A stretch of 64,000 nucleotides of DNA from Bradyrhizobium erythrophlei (lineage in GTDB: Bacteria; Pseudomonadota; Alphaproteobacteria; Rhizobiales; Xanthobacteraceae), in assembly GCF_900129425.1 (NCBI RefSeq), contig NZ_LT670817.1, positions 2,542,001 to 2,606,000 on the forward strand, given 5' to 3'. The notes under the pieces were generated by a model. That model saw only the letters and a list, made by a program, of their open reading frames with translations, did no database searches and had not been told where the DNA came from. This document shows, piece after piece, positions 8,195 to 17,019 of this stretch. The stretch's first letter is position 1. Each line of letters begins with the position of its first letter. The position numbers and the translations under genes were made by a program.

Positions 8195-9046
8195 ATGACC
8201 ACGCCGTTCGATGCGCCTGACTGGCGCGCCCTAAGCCAGCAAAAACGCGACCTCGGCCTCAACAATGGCGTCGCCGTGGCCGAAAGCGCCGACATCGTCG
8301 CCGGCTGGGAGCGGCGCTCCCTTGAGTTGCGCGCGCGGTATTCGGGGCATCTCGACCTCCGATATGGCCCGCGCGAGCGCAACCGGATCGACTTCCTCAA
8401 GGCAGCCGACAAGGCGCCGACGCTGGTGTTCATTCACGGCGGCTACTGGCAGACACGGGCCAAGGAAGTCTTCACGGTCATGGCCGAAGGTCCGATGGCG
8501 CACGGCATCAACGTCGCTTTGATCGGCTATACGCTGGCGCCGGAGGCGACGCTGGACGAGATCGTCGCCGAAATCCACGCCGGGATCGACTTTCTGGCCG
8601 AGCAACTGCCCGTGCTTGGCGGCGACGCGGGCCGGATCGTGGTGTCGGGCTGGTCGGCCGGCGGGCATCTGACCGTGATGGCGCTGACGAACGCGCACGT
8701 CAAAGCCGGCATCGGAATCAGCGGCATCTACGATCTCGAGCCGATCCGCGCCAGCTACCTCAACGTCAAGCTCGGGCTTGACGAGGCAATGTCTCACCGC
8801 AATTCGCCTGCCATGCAGGCCGGCGGCACGATGAAGCCGCTGTCGCTGGTTGTCGGCGGCGCGGAATTGCCGTTGCTGCGCAAGCAGACCGCGGATTTCG
8901 CCGGCCACCGCGCCAAATTCGGATTGCCGGTGACCTATGAAGAGATCCCTGGCGCCAATCATTTTACCATCATGGAAGAACTGCTCTCGCCAAGGGGCCG
9001 GATCACCACGCTGGTCCGGCAGCTGTTGGAGCGGACGGCGAATTAG
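8195..9046 (+). CDS. Alpha/beta hydrolase, arylformamidase (kynurenine formamidase)-like
   Basis: A 283-residue alpha/beta hydrolase with the oxyanion motif HGGYWQ near residue 80, the nucleophile elbow GWSAGGHL near 150 and a C-terminal catalytic His in GANHFTIME near 258. The HGGYW motif is characteristic of the arylformamidase-like and carbamoyl/amide hydrolase branch. The ATG at 8195 has CTGGAG nine bases upstream. Because the neighbour is a divergent amidase, the pair may process the same amide-type compound, but this is only suggestive. No tryptophan pathway genes are nearby. Confidence 0.82.
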   Translation: MTTPFDAPDWRALSQQKRDLGLNNGVAVAESADIVAGWERRSLELRARYSGHLDLRYGPRERNRIDFLKAADKAPTLVFIHGGYWQTRAKEVFTVMAEGPMAHGINVALIGYTLAPEATLDEIVAEIHAGIDFLAEQLPVLGGDAGRIVVSGWSAGGHLTVMALTNAHVKAGIGISGIYDLEPIRASYLNVKLGLDEAMSHRNSPAMQAGGTMKPLSLVVGGAELPLLRKQTADFAGHRAKFGLPVTYEEIPGANHFTIMEELLSPRGRITTLVRQLLERTAN

Positions 9047-9049
9047 CTC

Positions 9050-9131
9050 GTCATTCCGGGGCGATGCGAAGCATCGAACCCGGAATCTCGAGATTCCGGG
9101 TCTGGTGCTAACGCACCATCCCGGAATGACG
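9050..9131. repeat. Intergenic palindromic repeat, family A
   Basis: The outer arms are GTCATTCCGGG and CCCGGAATGAC; inside are GATGCGAAGCATC and CCCGGAATCTCGAGATTCCGGG. Relatives lie at 42226 and 55415. It separates two convergent genes (stops at 9046 and 9185) and could end transcription from both sides. Confidence 0.8.
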
Positions 9132-9184
9132 GAATCTATTAGTTCGCTTTCGCCCTCGCAAAGACGGCAGTGGAGCTATTCAAA

Positions 9185-9961
9185 CTATCCCCAGCCCGCA
9201 CTGATGCCGCCGTCGACGGTGTAAATCACCCCCGACGTATAACCCGAACGGTCGGAGGCCAGAAACGCCATCAAATCGCCGATCTCGCGGGCGTGCGCGG
9301 GACGGCCGAGCGGCAAGCCCTTCTGAAACTCCCTGTAGCGGTTTTCGTCGCCGAACTGGTTCTTTGCGCGTGTCTTCAGCAGCGTGACGTGGCGGTCGGT
9401 GCCGACGGGGCCGGGGTTGATGCCGACCACGCGGATGTTGTCGGCAAGGCTCTTGCCGCCGAGCGCTCGGGTAAACGCCATCAGCGCGGCATTGCCGGCG
9501 CTGCCGCAGATGTAATTGGCGTCGAATTTTTCGCCGGCGGCGCCGATGTCGTTGACGATCACGCCATGGCCCCGCGATTTCATGTGCGCATATACCGCGC
9601 GGGTCAGGTTGATATAGCCGAACACCTTCAGCTCCCAGGCGTGCCGCCAGGCCGCTTCGTCGATCTTGTCGATCGAACCGCCGGGAATATCGCCAGCATT
9701 GTTGACGAGGATATCGATATCGGAGGCGTCCTTTGCCAGCCTGGCAATGTCCTCGGGCTTGCGCAGGTCGACGACCTCTACGGTGGCGTCGATCTGATGC
9801 GCCGAGCGCAGCCGCTCGGCGAGGGCCTTCAATTGATCGCCACTACGCGCGGCAAGCCTGAGATGGCAGCCTTCTTCAGCAAAGGCCTCGGCGGCCGCCG
9901 CGCCGATGCCCTTCGAGGCGCCTGTGATCAGGACGCGCTTGCCGCGCAGATGAAGATCCAT
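9185..9961 (-). CDS. SDR family protein with altered catalytic motif
   Basis: A 258-residue classical-length short-chain dehydrogenase. The cofactor motif TGASKGIG at about 14 to 21 and NNAG near 90 are intact, and the C-terminus VDGGISAGWG is normal. In the active site the tyrosine is present in ANYICGSAGNAAL, but the residue where YxxxK has lysine is serine, and the usual upstream serine is not evident in IVNDIGAAG. It may therefore be a weak or non-canonical oxidoreductase. The start at 9961 (MDLHLRG) fits the fold; the open frame continues upstream without family similarity. Divergent from the tartrate-dehydrogenase-type gene. Confidence 0.82.
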   Translation of the reverse strand: MDLHLRGKRVLITGASKGIGAAAAEAFAEEGCHLRLAARSGDQLKALAERLRSAHQIDATVEVVDLRKPEDIARLAKDASDIDILVNNAGDIPGGSIDKIDEAAWRHAWELKVFGYINLTRAVYAHMKSRGHGVIVNDIGAAGEKFDANYICGSAGNAALMAFTRALGGKSLADNIRVVGINPGPVGTDRHVTLLKTRAKNQFGDENRYREFQKGLPLGRPAHAREIGDLMAFLASDRSGYTSGVIYTVDGGISAGWG

Positions 9962-10142
9962 GGGATTACCTTCTCGATGGGAGACGTCTGGTGGGTGTGG
10001 TCGGCTGACTTCAACTGTTAGGCTGCCGCCGCCAAAGTGGTCAACATTGCACTGCAGCGTTGCGCCGTGGCGAAGTTTGGTCCATTGCAATCCCCTCCAA
10101 TCAACGGCGTTACCGGCGCGGCAAGACCTGAAGGAACTATCG

Positions 10143-11222
10143 ATGAGCAACGAGAAAAAGCAATATCGGATCGCGGTCATTCCCGGCGACGGTATCGGCA
10201 AGGAAGTGGTGCCTGAAGGCTTGCGCGTGCTGGAGGCGGCGGCGAAAAAGCACGGCGTCAGCGTGCATTTCGACCATTTCGATTTCGCCTCCTGGGACTA
10301 TTACGAAAAGCACGGCGAGATGATGCCGGAGGACTGGAAGACGAAAATCGGCAAGCACGACGCGATCTATTTCGGCGCGGTCGGCTGGCCCGCCAAAATT
10401 CCCGATCACATTTCGTTGTGGGGATCGCTGATCAAATTCCGCAGGGAGTTCGACCAGTACGTCAACCTTCGCCCGGTGCGGCTGATGCCGGGGGTGCCGT
10501 CGCCGCTGGCCAATCGCAAGCCCGGCGATATCGATTTCTGGGTGGTGCGCGAAAACACCGAAGGCGAATATTCGTCCGTCGGTGGACGGATGTTCCCGGA
10601 CACCGAGCGCGAATTCGTCACCCAGCAGACGGTGATGTCCAGGATCGGCGTCGACCGCATCCTGAAGTTCGCGTTTGACCTCGCGCAATCGCGGCCGAAG
10701 AAGCACCTGACCTCGGCGACGAAATCCAACGGCATTTCCATCACCATGCCGTATTGGGACGAGCGCGTGGAGGCGATGGCGAAAAACTATCCCAAAGTGA
10801 AGTGGGACAAGTACCACATCGATATCCTCACCGCGAACTTTGTCCTTCACCCGGATTGGTTCGACGTCGTCGTGGGGTCCAACCTGTTCGGCGACATTTT
10901 GTCCGATCTCGGCCCCGCCTGCACCGGCACCATCGGCATCGCGCCGTCAGGCAACATCAATCCGCCCGGCCTTTTCCCCTCGGTGTTCGAGCCGGTGCAC
11001 GGCTCGGCGCCCGATATCGCGGGGCAGGGCATCGCCAACCCGATCGGCATGATCTGGTCCGGCGCAATGATGCTGGAACATCTCGGCGAAAAGGCCGCGG
11101 CGGCTTCGATCGTCGCGGCGATCGAGCGCACGCTCGGCGAACGCACGCTGCGCACCCGCGATCTCGGCGGCAATGCGGATACCACCGCGTGCGGCAAGGC
11201 GGTGGCCGAGATGGTGGAGTAG
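10143..11222 (+). CDS. Tartrate dehydrogenase-type beta-decarboxylating dehydrogenase
   Basis: A 359-residue NAD-dependent enzyme of the isocitrate/isopropylmalate/tartrate dehydrogenase fold. Visible landmarks are IPGDGIGKEV at residues 12 to 21, DFWVVRENTEGEYSS, the metal-binding SNLFGDILSDLGP and the nucleotide loop EPVHGSAPDIAG. The WGSLIKFRREFDQYVNLRPV and DFWVVRENTEG segments are those of the tartrate dehydrogenase/decarboxylase (TtuC, YeaU) branch, which oxidises tartrate or D-malate. AAGGAAC sits seven bases before the ATG at 10143; the open frame upstream is not family-like. The neighbouring hydroxyacid genes support a role in tartrate-like acids. Confidence 0.88.
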   Translation: MSNEKKQYRIAVIPGDGIGKEVVPEGLRVLEAAAKKHGVSVHFDHFDFASWDYYEKHGEMMPEDWKTKIGKHDAIYFGAVGWPAKIPDHISLWGSLIKFRREFDQYVNLRPVRLMPGVPSPLANRKPGDIDFWVVRENTEGEYSSVGGRMFPDTEREFVTQQTVMSRIGVDRILKFAFDLAQSRPKKHLTSATKSNGISITMPYWDERVEAMAKNYPKVKWDKYHIDILTANFVLHPDWFDVVVGSNLFGDILSDLGPACTGTIGIAPSGNINPPGLFPSVFEPVHGSAPDIAGQGIANPIGMIWSGAMMLEHLGEKAAAASIVAAIERTLGERTLRTRDLGGNADTTACGKAVAEMVE

Positions 11223-11225
11223 GGC

Positions 11226-11249
11226 GTTCTTCTTCTTTCCGAGAAGAAC
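11226..11249 (+). terminator. Hairpin just after the dehydrogenase stop
   Basis: GTTCTTCT and AGAAGAAC are perfect 8-base arms around an 8-base loop, starting within a few bases of the stop. There is no T-run, so a true intrinsic terminator is uncertain. Confidence 0.35.
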
Positions 11250-11265
11250 GGGTGCCAGTCGCATC

Positions 11266-11410
11266 GCTCTCGCCCCTTGTGGGAGAGGGCATCACTGACG
11301 GCGGTACTGGCTACGGTGAGGGGTTGGCTCAGCGGGCAGTGTCGCCCACAGAGAGAACCCTTCATCCGGCAGCCTTCGGCTGCCACCTTCTCCCACAAGG
11401 GGAGAAGGGA
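11266..11410. repeat. Intergenic palindromic repeat, family E
   Basis: CTCTCGCCCCTTGTGGGAGAG at the left is answered by CTTCTCCCACAAGGGGAGAAG at the right, with GGCAGCCTTCGGCTGCC as an inner hairpin. It lies between the convergent stops at 11222 and 11424. Confidence 0.75.
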
Positions 11411-11423
11411 AGTAACGGCGCCG

Positions 11424-12344
11424 CTATTTTCCTCCCGCAATCCGCCGGCAATGCTCCCACGCCGCGGCAATCAAATTCTCGCTTGCCTCGGGCGTGCGGA
11501 ACGCTGAATGCGCCGACAGCGTGACATTCGAAAGCTTCGTCAGCGGATGATCCGCCGGCAGCGGCTCGATGTTGAAGACGTCGAGCCCGGCATGCCGGAT
11601 GTGGCCCGACTTCAGCGCCTCGATCATCGCGGCTTCGTCGAGCATGGCGCCGCGCGCGGTGTTGACCAGGATCACGCCCGGCTTCATCGCCGCGATGCGC
11701 CTTGCCGAGAGAAAGCCGCGGGTGTCGTCGTTCAGCAACAGATGGAGCGAGACCACGTCGCTCTGCGCCAACAGCGCATCGAGCTCGACGAACTCGACGC
11801 CGGCAAATTTCTTCGGCGACCGGTTCCAGGCGATCACCCGCATGCCGCTGCCGAGCGCGATGCGCGCGACTTCGGCGGCGATGCCGCCGAATCCGATCAG
11901 GCCCAGCGTCTTGCCGGTGAGCTGCATGCCGTCCTCGCGCAGCCAGTTGCCGGCGCGCATCTCGCGGTCCATCGCGGCGATGCCGCGCGCCGCCGCCCAC
12001 ATCAGCGCGATCGCGCATTCGGCCACCGCGGTGTCGCCATAGCCCTTGATCAGATGAACCTCGATGCCGAGTTCGGCGAGCTCTTCCGGGTTCATGTAGC
12101 TGCGCGCGCCGGTGCCCAAAAACACCACGTGCTTCAGGCCGGAACATTTCCGCGCGACCTCCGTCGGCAACGGCGTGTGATCGATGATGACGATCTCGGC
12201 GCCATCGAGCAGGCCCGGCATCTGGTCCGCTGTGATGTCGGCGTCGCGGTTGATGCGCACCGGCGGATCGCCCGATTTATTCAGGCGTTCGAAGATATCC
12301 GCTAGCGATCCGTTGGCGTCGACAAAAACTCCACGCACTGCCAT
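11424..12344 (-). CDS. D-isomer-specific 2-hydroxyacid dehydrogenase
   Basis: A 306-residue NAD-dependent 2-hydroxyacid dehydrogenase of the phosphoglycerate/glyoxylate dehydrogenase superfamily. The Rossmann motif LIGFGGIAAEVAR (variant of GxGxxG, with Ala in the last position) begins near residue 150. The catalytic trio is visible as Arg in VNTARG, Glu in FNIEPLP and His in SAHSAF. There is no C-terminal ACT domain, so it is not a serine-pathway SerA. It starts 12 bp downstream of the carbamoylase-type gene stop and is likely co-transcribed with it. The substrate is probably a small hydroxy- or keto-acid. Confidence 0.88.
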   Translation of the reverse strand: MAVRGVFVDANGSLADIFERLNKSGDPPVRINRDADITADQMPGLLDGAEIVIIDHTPLPTEVARKCSGLKHVVFLGTGARSYMNPEELAELGIEVHLIKGYGDTAVAECAIALMWAAARGIAAMDREMRAGNWLREDGMQLTGKTLGLIGFGGIAAEVARIALGSGMRVIAWNRSPKKFAGVEFVELDALLAQSDVVSLHLLLNDDTRGFLSARRIAAMKPGVILVNTARGAMLDEAAMIEALKSGHIRHAGLDVFNIEPLPADHPLTKLSNVTLSAHSAFRTPEASENLIAAAWEHCRRIAGGK

Positions 12345-12356
12345 CTCCGTCTGTTG

Positions 12357-13607
12357 TCAGGAAGCGACGCCGGCGAGCGCCAGCACGGTATGCATCAGCA
12401 CGTTGGCGCCAGCCGTGCAATCGGCCTGCGTTGCGTCCTCGAGTTCGTTGTGGCTGACGCCGTCCTTGCAGGGGACGAACACCATCGCCGCCGGCATGAT
12501 GGTGTTGAGATTGCAGGCGTCGTGGCCGGCGCCTGAGGTAATGCGGCGATGGGAATAGCCGAGCGCCTTGGCGGCGTTCTCCACCGCATCGACCAGTTTT
12601 GCGTCGAAATGAGTCGGCGGCTTGCGCCAGACCAGATCGAGCGCGACGTCGACCTTGCGCCGCGCCGCGATCTCGGCGGCCGCCGCACGCAACTCCTTGT
12701 CGAGCGCGTCCATGATCCCGGCATCGGCGCTGCGGCAATCCACGGTAAAGGCGACTTCGCCGGGAATGACGTTGCGCGAGGGACTTTTGATGACGGCTTC
12801 GCCGATGGTGCCGACCGCCCGGGGACCGTGCTTTCCGGCGATGCTTTCCATCGCCAGCACGATCTCCGACAATGTCGCCAGCGCGTCGCGGCGCAGCGGC
12901 ATCGGCGTCGAGCCGGCATGGCTCTCGAACCCGGTGATCCTGCCGTCATACCACAACACGCCCTGACCGGAATCGACCACGCCGATGGTCTTGCCTTCGG
13001 CTTCGAGGATCGGGCCCTGCTCGATGTGCAGTTCGACAAAGCTGGTGAATTTCTGCGTGCCGACCGGGCTCGCGCCGCGATAGCCGATATCATCCAATGC
13101 CTCGGCCACCGTGACACCGTCAGCGTCCTTGCGCGACAGAATATCGTCGGTGGTGAAATCGCCGACATAGGCTGCCGACGCCATCATCGCCGGCGCGAAG
13201 CGCGAGCCTTCCTCGTTGGTCCAGTTGACGATGCAGATCGGCATTTCCGTTTCGATCCCGGCGTCATTGAGGGTGCGGACCACCTCAAGCGCCGCCAGCG
13301 TGCCGAGCACGCCGTCGAACTTGCCGCCGGTCGGCTGGGTATCGAGGTGCGAGCCGAGTCCGACAGGCGGCTTCGACATGTCGCGGCCCTTGCGCAGGGC
13401 GAACATCGAACCGAGCGTATCGACGTGCACCTCGAGCCCGGTGGCTTCGCAGGCGTTGCGGAACCAGTCACGCACCTGCTTGTCCTCACGGCCGAGCGTC
13501 AGCCGCCGCACCCCGCCTTTCGCGGTGGCGCCGAATTTCGCGGTCTCGTGAATCGTATCCCAGAGACGGGCGGAATCGACTTGCAGATTGGAGGCGGGCT
13601 GGTTCAT
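12357..13607 (-). CDS. Zn-dependent M20 hydrolase, allantoate/N-carbamoyl-L-amino acid amidohydrolase type
   Basis: A 416-residue amidohydrolase of the hydantoinase/carbamoylase branch of family M20, which removes carbamoyl or ureido groups. Metal ligands are seen in order: His and Asp in GSHLDTQPTGGKFDG, the glutamate pair in WTNEEGSRF, His in ELHIEQGP, and the C-terminal His in GVSHNE; a further family motif is GAGHDACN. The start at 13607 (MNQPASNLQ) is preferred over the longer frame because homology begins there. It is upstream of the 2-hydroxyacid dehydrogenase. Allantoate, ureidoglycolate-like or carbamoyl-amino-acid substrates are all possible. Confidence 0.88.
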   Translation of the reverse strand: MNQPASNLQVDSARLWDTIHETAKFGATAKGGVRRLTLGREDKQVRDWFRNACEATGLEVHVDTLGSMFALRKGRDMSKPPVGLGSHLDTQPTGGKFDGVLGTLAALEVVRTLNDAGIETEMPICIVNWTNEEGSRFAPAMMASAAYVGDFTTDDILSRKDADGVTVAEALDDIGYRGASPVGTQKFTSFVELHIEQGPILEAEGKTIGVVDSGQGVLWYDGRITGFESHAGSTPMPLRRDALATLSEIVLAMESIAGKHGPRAVGTIGEAVIKSPSRNVIPGEVAFTVDCRSADAGIMDALDKELRAAAAEIAARRKVDVALDLVWRKPPTHFDAKLVDAVENAAKALGYSHRRITSGAGHDACNLNTIMPAAMVFVPCKDGVSHNELEDATQADCTAGANVLMHTVLALAGVAS

Positions 13608-13670
13608 GCGGCTGTTCCGTGGCGTCTGGATACGGCAGTTGCTTTTCAATGACGCGCTGGCGGCGGCGCG

Positions 13671-14564
13671 TCAACTGAGGGCGTTCGACTGCGCGATCTG
13701 GCCGGCAAGATCGGCGACGAGTTCGACCGCGACCGTATCGGGGGAAGCCAGCCAGCTTGCCGCAAACGTCAGGGGCGAGATTTTGAGGTCGGTCGAGAGC
13801 AGTTGCAGCCGGCCGTCCGCCAGTTCGTTTTCGACGATCGCGGTGGGGATGACCGCAATACCGAGCCCCTCGATCGCCATGTGGATGACGGTTGCGAGCG
13901 AGGCACTGGCGTGCAACCGGATCGGCGGCAGATCGGGCCGGTTGAACAGCGCGCGCACGACCTCATAGGGCTGGGTCTTGCGCGGGAAGGTGATGATCGG
14001 AAACTTCGCGAGATCATACACCTTGAGCGGACCATGGCCGAGACCGAGTGACGGGCTGGCGAGAAAGCCGATCGCGTAGTCGCACAGCGAGCGATTGCGA
14101 ACGCTGGAGGCGGACAGCGGCCCGAGCATGAAGGCCAGCTCGATTTCCTGCGCAAGCAGCCTCGCGGTCAGGTTCGGCGTGATGTCGACTTCGATCTCCA
14201 GCGACAGATTGGGATAGGCGGTATTGACGCTCTTGATCAGCCGCGACAGCCAGGTGTGCACGATGGTCTCGGCGACCCCGAGCCGCAACACCCCGCGCAT
14301 CGCCGAGCGGTCGCTCACTTCAGCCATCATCTCCGAGCGCAGGCCCATCAGTTTTTCCGCATAGACCATCAACTGCCGGCCGCTCGGGGTCGGCGAGGCC
14401 ACGCGATGGTCGCGGTTCAACAGCTTCACCCCCAACTCGCGTTCGAGTTGGGCGATCCGCTGCGAGATCGCGGGCTGGGTGGTATTGAGTTTCTCGCCCG
14501 CGGCGCGGAAGCTGCCCAGGGTCACCACCCACAGGAAGGTCTCGATCGATTTGAAGTCCACCAT
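13671..14564 (-). CDS. LysR family transcriptional regulator
   Basis: A 297-residue LysR regulator. The N-terminal winged helix-turn-helix is plain (FRAAGEKLNTTQPAISQRIAQ at about 19 to 39), followed by a linker helix and a periplasmic-binding-protein-like effector domain with FMLGPLSAS and the EGLGIAVIPTAIVE segment. It is divergent from the DUF1445 gene at 14679 across a 114-bp gap containing a strong 27-bp palindrome, so it most likely controls that gene and itself. The ligand is unknown; a hydroxy-acid or oxo-acid is a reasonable guess from context. Confidence 0.92.
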   Translation of the reverse strand: MVDFKSIETFLWVVTLGSFRAAGEKLNTTQPAISQRIAQLERELGVKLLNRDHRVASPTPSGRQLMVYAEKLMGLRSEMMAEVSDRSAMRGVLRLGVAETIVHTWLSRLIKSVNTAYPNLSLEIEVDITPNLTARLLAQEIELAFMLGPLSASSVRNRSLCDYAIGFLASPSLGLGHGPLKVYDLAKFPIITFPRKTQPYEVVRALFNRPDLPPIRLHASASLATVIHMAIEGLGIAVIPTAIVENELADGRLQLLSTDLKISPLTFAASWLASPDTVAVELVADLAGQIAQSNALS

Positions 14565-14576
14565 CGGAGGGAGCTC

Positions 14577-14603
14577 CGATCGATAAAATTAATTTATCGA
14601 TCG
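14577..14603. promoter_or_regulatory. 27-bp palindrome, probable LysR operator
   Basis: Perfect 11-base arms CGATCGATAAA and TTTATCGATCG around the 5-base spacer ATTAA. The site is AT-rich in a G+C-rich setting and begins 13 bp upstream of the LysR start codon, the usual position for an autoregulatory LysR recognition site, and contains the T-N11-A pattern. Confidence 0.7.
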
Positions 14604-14678
14604 TGATCAAAAACGAAGATTAGACTTTATAGTAGGCGTGGGTTTCACTATTGTCGAGAGAATAGGCAGGGCGATCTG

Positions 14679-15494
14679 ATGACCGTTTTAACGGCAGAGG
14701 ACTTCCGCGGCGATGAGACCGCACTTCCGAGCCTGCAGGCCCGCCTGGCGTGCCGCGCCGGCATGGCCACCACCACCGCCGGCGTCGCCAACGGCTTTGT
14801 CCAGGGCAATCTGGCGATCCTGCCGGAAAAGCTTGCGGCCTCGTTCCACCGCTTCTGTCAGCTCAATCCAAAACCGTGCCCGATCATCGGCATGTCCGAT
14901 GTCGGAGATCCCCGCATTCCCTCGCTCGGCATCGATCTGGACATCCGCACCGACCTGCCGCGCTACCGGGTCTGGCGCGACGGCGAGGTGGCCGACGAGC
15001 CGACCGATATCATGGCGCATTGGCGCGACGATCTGGTCGCGTTCGTGCTGGGGTGCTCGTTTTCGTTCGAGGAAGCGTTGATGGCGGACGACCTGCCAAT
15101 CCGCCACATCGAGCGCAACGTTCGCGTGCCGATGTACCGCACCAATATTGCGTGCAGCCCGTCGGGGCCGTTCGCCGGCCCGATGGTGGTGTCGATGCGC
15201 CCGTTCAAGCCGGCCGATGCGATCCGCGCGGTGCAGATCACCTCGAGATTCCCTTCGGTGCACGGCGCACCGGTTCATCTCGGCCATCCGCATTCGATCG
15301 GGATTTCCGATATCGCAAAACCCGATTACGGCGATGCGGTGCCGGTGGAAGCCGACGAGATTCCCGTGTTCTGGGCATGCGGCGTGACCCCGCAGGCGGT
15401 GATCTCGGCGGCGAAGCTGCCGTTTGCGATCACGCACGCGCCCGGATTGATGCTGGTGACCGATCTCCGCAACAAGCAACTTGCTGTGCTTTAA
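14679..15494 (+). CDS. DUF1445 putative hydro-lyase (D-glutamate cyclase/YcsI family)
   Basis: A 271-residue protein of the DUF1445 family, annotated elsewhere as putative hydro-lyase; one member class includes D-glutamate cyclase. Family landmarks are RAGMATTTAGVANGFVQGN near the N-terminus, FVLGCSFSFEEAL near 125, NIACSPSGPFAGPMVVSMRP near 155 and the C-terminal VFWACGVTPQ and THAPGLMLVTD. The full family length is present. The conserved cysteine in FWACGVTPQ is a candidate active-site residue. It is the likely target of the divergent LysR regulator and is followed 85 bp later by the ABC transporter genes, with which it may form one transcript. Confidence 0.87.
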   Translation: MTVLTAEDFRGDETALPSLQARLACRAGMATTTAGVANGFVQGNLAILPEKLAASFHRFCQLNPKPCPIIGMSDVGDPRIPSLGIDLDIRTDLPRYRVWRDGEVADEPTDIMAHWRDDLVAFVLGCSFSFEEALMADDLPIRHIERNVRVPMYRTNIACSPSGPFAGPMVVSMRPFKPADAIRAVQITSRFPSVHGAPVHLGHPHSIGISDIAKPDYGDAVPVEADEIPVFWACGVTPQAVISAAKLPFAITHAPGLMLVTDLRNKQLAVL

Positions 15495-15579
15495 AGGGCA
15501 GCGTCTGCTGTTCTTTAAGGCTTTACCGCCATCCGCAATCGTTTCATCGATGAGCCGCCGATCAACAGAGGACCCCGTG

Positions 15580-16824
15580 ATGACCATCACTCGCCGCAAT
15601 GTATTGCTTGGAGCCACGGCCACCGCCGCGCTGTTGCCGGTCGCGGCGCGCGCGCAAACACCCGAAGTGAAGATCGGCATCATCTATCCGTTTTCCGGCG
15701 CCAGCGCCCAGATCGGCGTCGATGCACAAAAGGCATTTGAGACCGCCGCCGAGATCATCAACAACAAGTACGATTTCGATCTGCCGCTGGCGCGGACCGA
15801 GGGACTGCCTGGGCTCGGTGGTGCCAAGATCCGTCTCGTGTTCGCCGATCACCAGGCCGATCCGCAGAAAGGCCGCGCCGAAGCCGAGCGCCTCATTACG
15901 CAGGACAAAGTCTGCGCCATCATCGGCACCTACCAGAGCGCGGTCGCCGTCACCGCCAGCCAGATCTGCGAGCGCTACCAGATCCCGTTCATCTCGGCCG
16001 ACAATTCCTCGCCGAGCCTGCATCGCCGCGGCCTCAAATTCTATTTCCGCGCCGCCCCGCATGACGAGATGTTCTCGGCCGCGATGTTCGACTTCTTCGA
16101 TGCCATGAAAAAGAAGGGCACCAGGATAGATACCCTGTCCCTGTTCCACGAGGATACCATCTTCGGCACCGACTCGGGCAACGCGCAGATCAAGCTCGCG
16201 GGCGAGCGCGGCTACAAGGTGCTGGCCGATATCAAATACCGCGCCAATTCGCCATCGCTGTCGGCCGAGGTACAGCAGCTCAAGGCAGCCAATGCCGACG
16301 TGCTGATGCCCTCAAGCTACACCACTGACGGCATCCTGCTGGTGAAGACCATGGCCGAACTCGGCTACAAGCCGAATGCCATCGTTGCGCAGGACGCCGG
16401 CTTCTCCGAAAAGGCGCTGTACGACGCGGTCGGCGACAAGCTCGAAGGTGTGATCTCGCGCGGCAGCTTCTCGCTCGATCTCGCCGCCAAACGGCCGATG
16501 GTCGGCAAGATCAACGCCCTGTTCAAGGAAAAGTCGGGCAAGGACTTCAACGACTACTCGTCGCGGCAGTTCATGGGCCTGATCGTGATGGCGGATGCCA
16601 TCAATCGCGCCAAGTCCACGGATGGCGACAAGATCCGGGAAGCGCTGGTGGCCACCGACATGCCGGGCGAGACCACCATCATGCCGTGGAAGCGCGTCAA
16701 GTTCGACGAAATGGGCCAGAACAACGACGCCGATCCGGTGCTGCTGCAATATACCGGCGGCAAGTTCGTCACCATCTTCCCGCCGCAGGCCGCGGTCGCC
16801 GAAGCCACCTGGCCGATGAAGTAA
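15580..16824 (+). CDS. Liv-type ABC transporter substrate-binding protein
   Basis: A 414-residue periplasmic binding protein of the branched-chain amino acid (HAAT) family. The N-terminus has a twin-arginine-style signal, TRRNVLLGATATAALLPVAA, ending near ARAQ, so export may be by Tat. The mature part opens with VKIGIIYPFSGASAQIG, typical of the family. AGAGGA seven bases before the ATG at 15580 decides that start over an in-frame ATG at 15550. It is the first gene of a five-gene uptake cassette. The ligand cannot be read; the neighbours suggest hydroxy-acids or acid sugars rather than leucine. Confidence 0.9.
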   Translation: MTITRRNVLLGATATAALLPVAARAQTPEVKIGIIYPFSGASAQIGVDAQKAFETAAEIINNKYDFDLPLARTEGLPGLGGAKIRLVFADHQADPQKGRAEAERLITQDKVCAIIGTYQSAVAVTASQICERYQIPFISADNSSPSLHRRGLKFYFRAAPHDEMFSAAMFDFFDAMKKKGTRIDTLSLFHEDTIFGTDSGNAQIKLAGERGYKVLADIKYRANSPSLSAEVQQLKAANADVLMPSSYTTDGILLVKTMAELGYKPNAIVAQDAGFSEKALYDAVGDKLEGVISRGSFSLDLAAKRPMVGKINALFKEKSGKDFNDYSSRQFMGLIVMADAINRAKSTDGDKIREALVATDMPGETTIMPWKRVKFDEMGQNNDADPVLLQYTGGKFVTIFPPQAAVAEATWPMK

Positions 16825-16858
16825 GATGCGACGTGCGCGTCACCCCGCGGCGCGCGCC

Positions 16859-16963
16859 CTCATCCTGAGGAGCTTGCGAAGCAAGCGTCTCGAAGGATGG
16901 ACGCAACGCATGGACTCGCGGCCATCCTTCGAGACGCGCGCAAGGCGCGCTCCTCAGGATGAG
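16859..16963. repeat. Intergenic palindromic repeat, family C
   Basis: CTCATCCTGAGGAGCTTGCG and GCAAGCGTCTCGAAGGATGG, then CCATCCTTCGAGACGCGCGC and GCGCGCTCCTCAGGATGAG, forming a large dyad. It lies inside the transporter cassette, after the binding-protein gene, where such a structure could stabilise the upstream message and raise binding-protein yield. Confidence 0.8.
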
Positions 16964-17019
16964 GTCGGAAATATATTCGCAGGCTCTCAGGATGAGGGCT
17001 TTTGCCTGGAGCCATCCCT

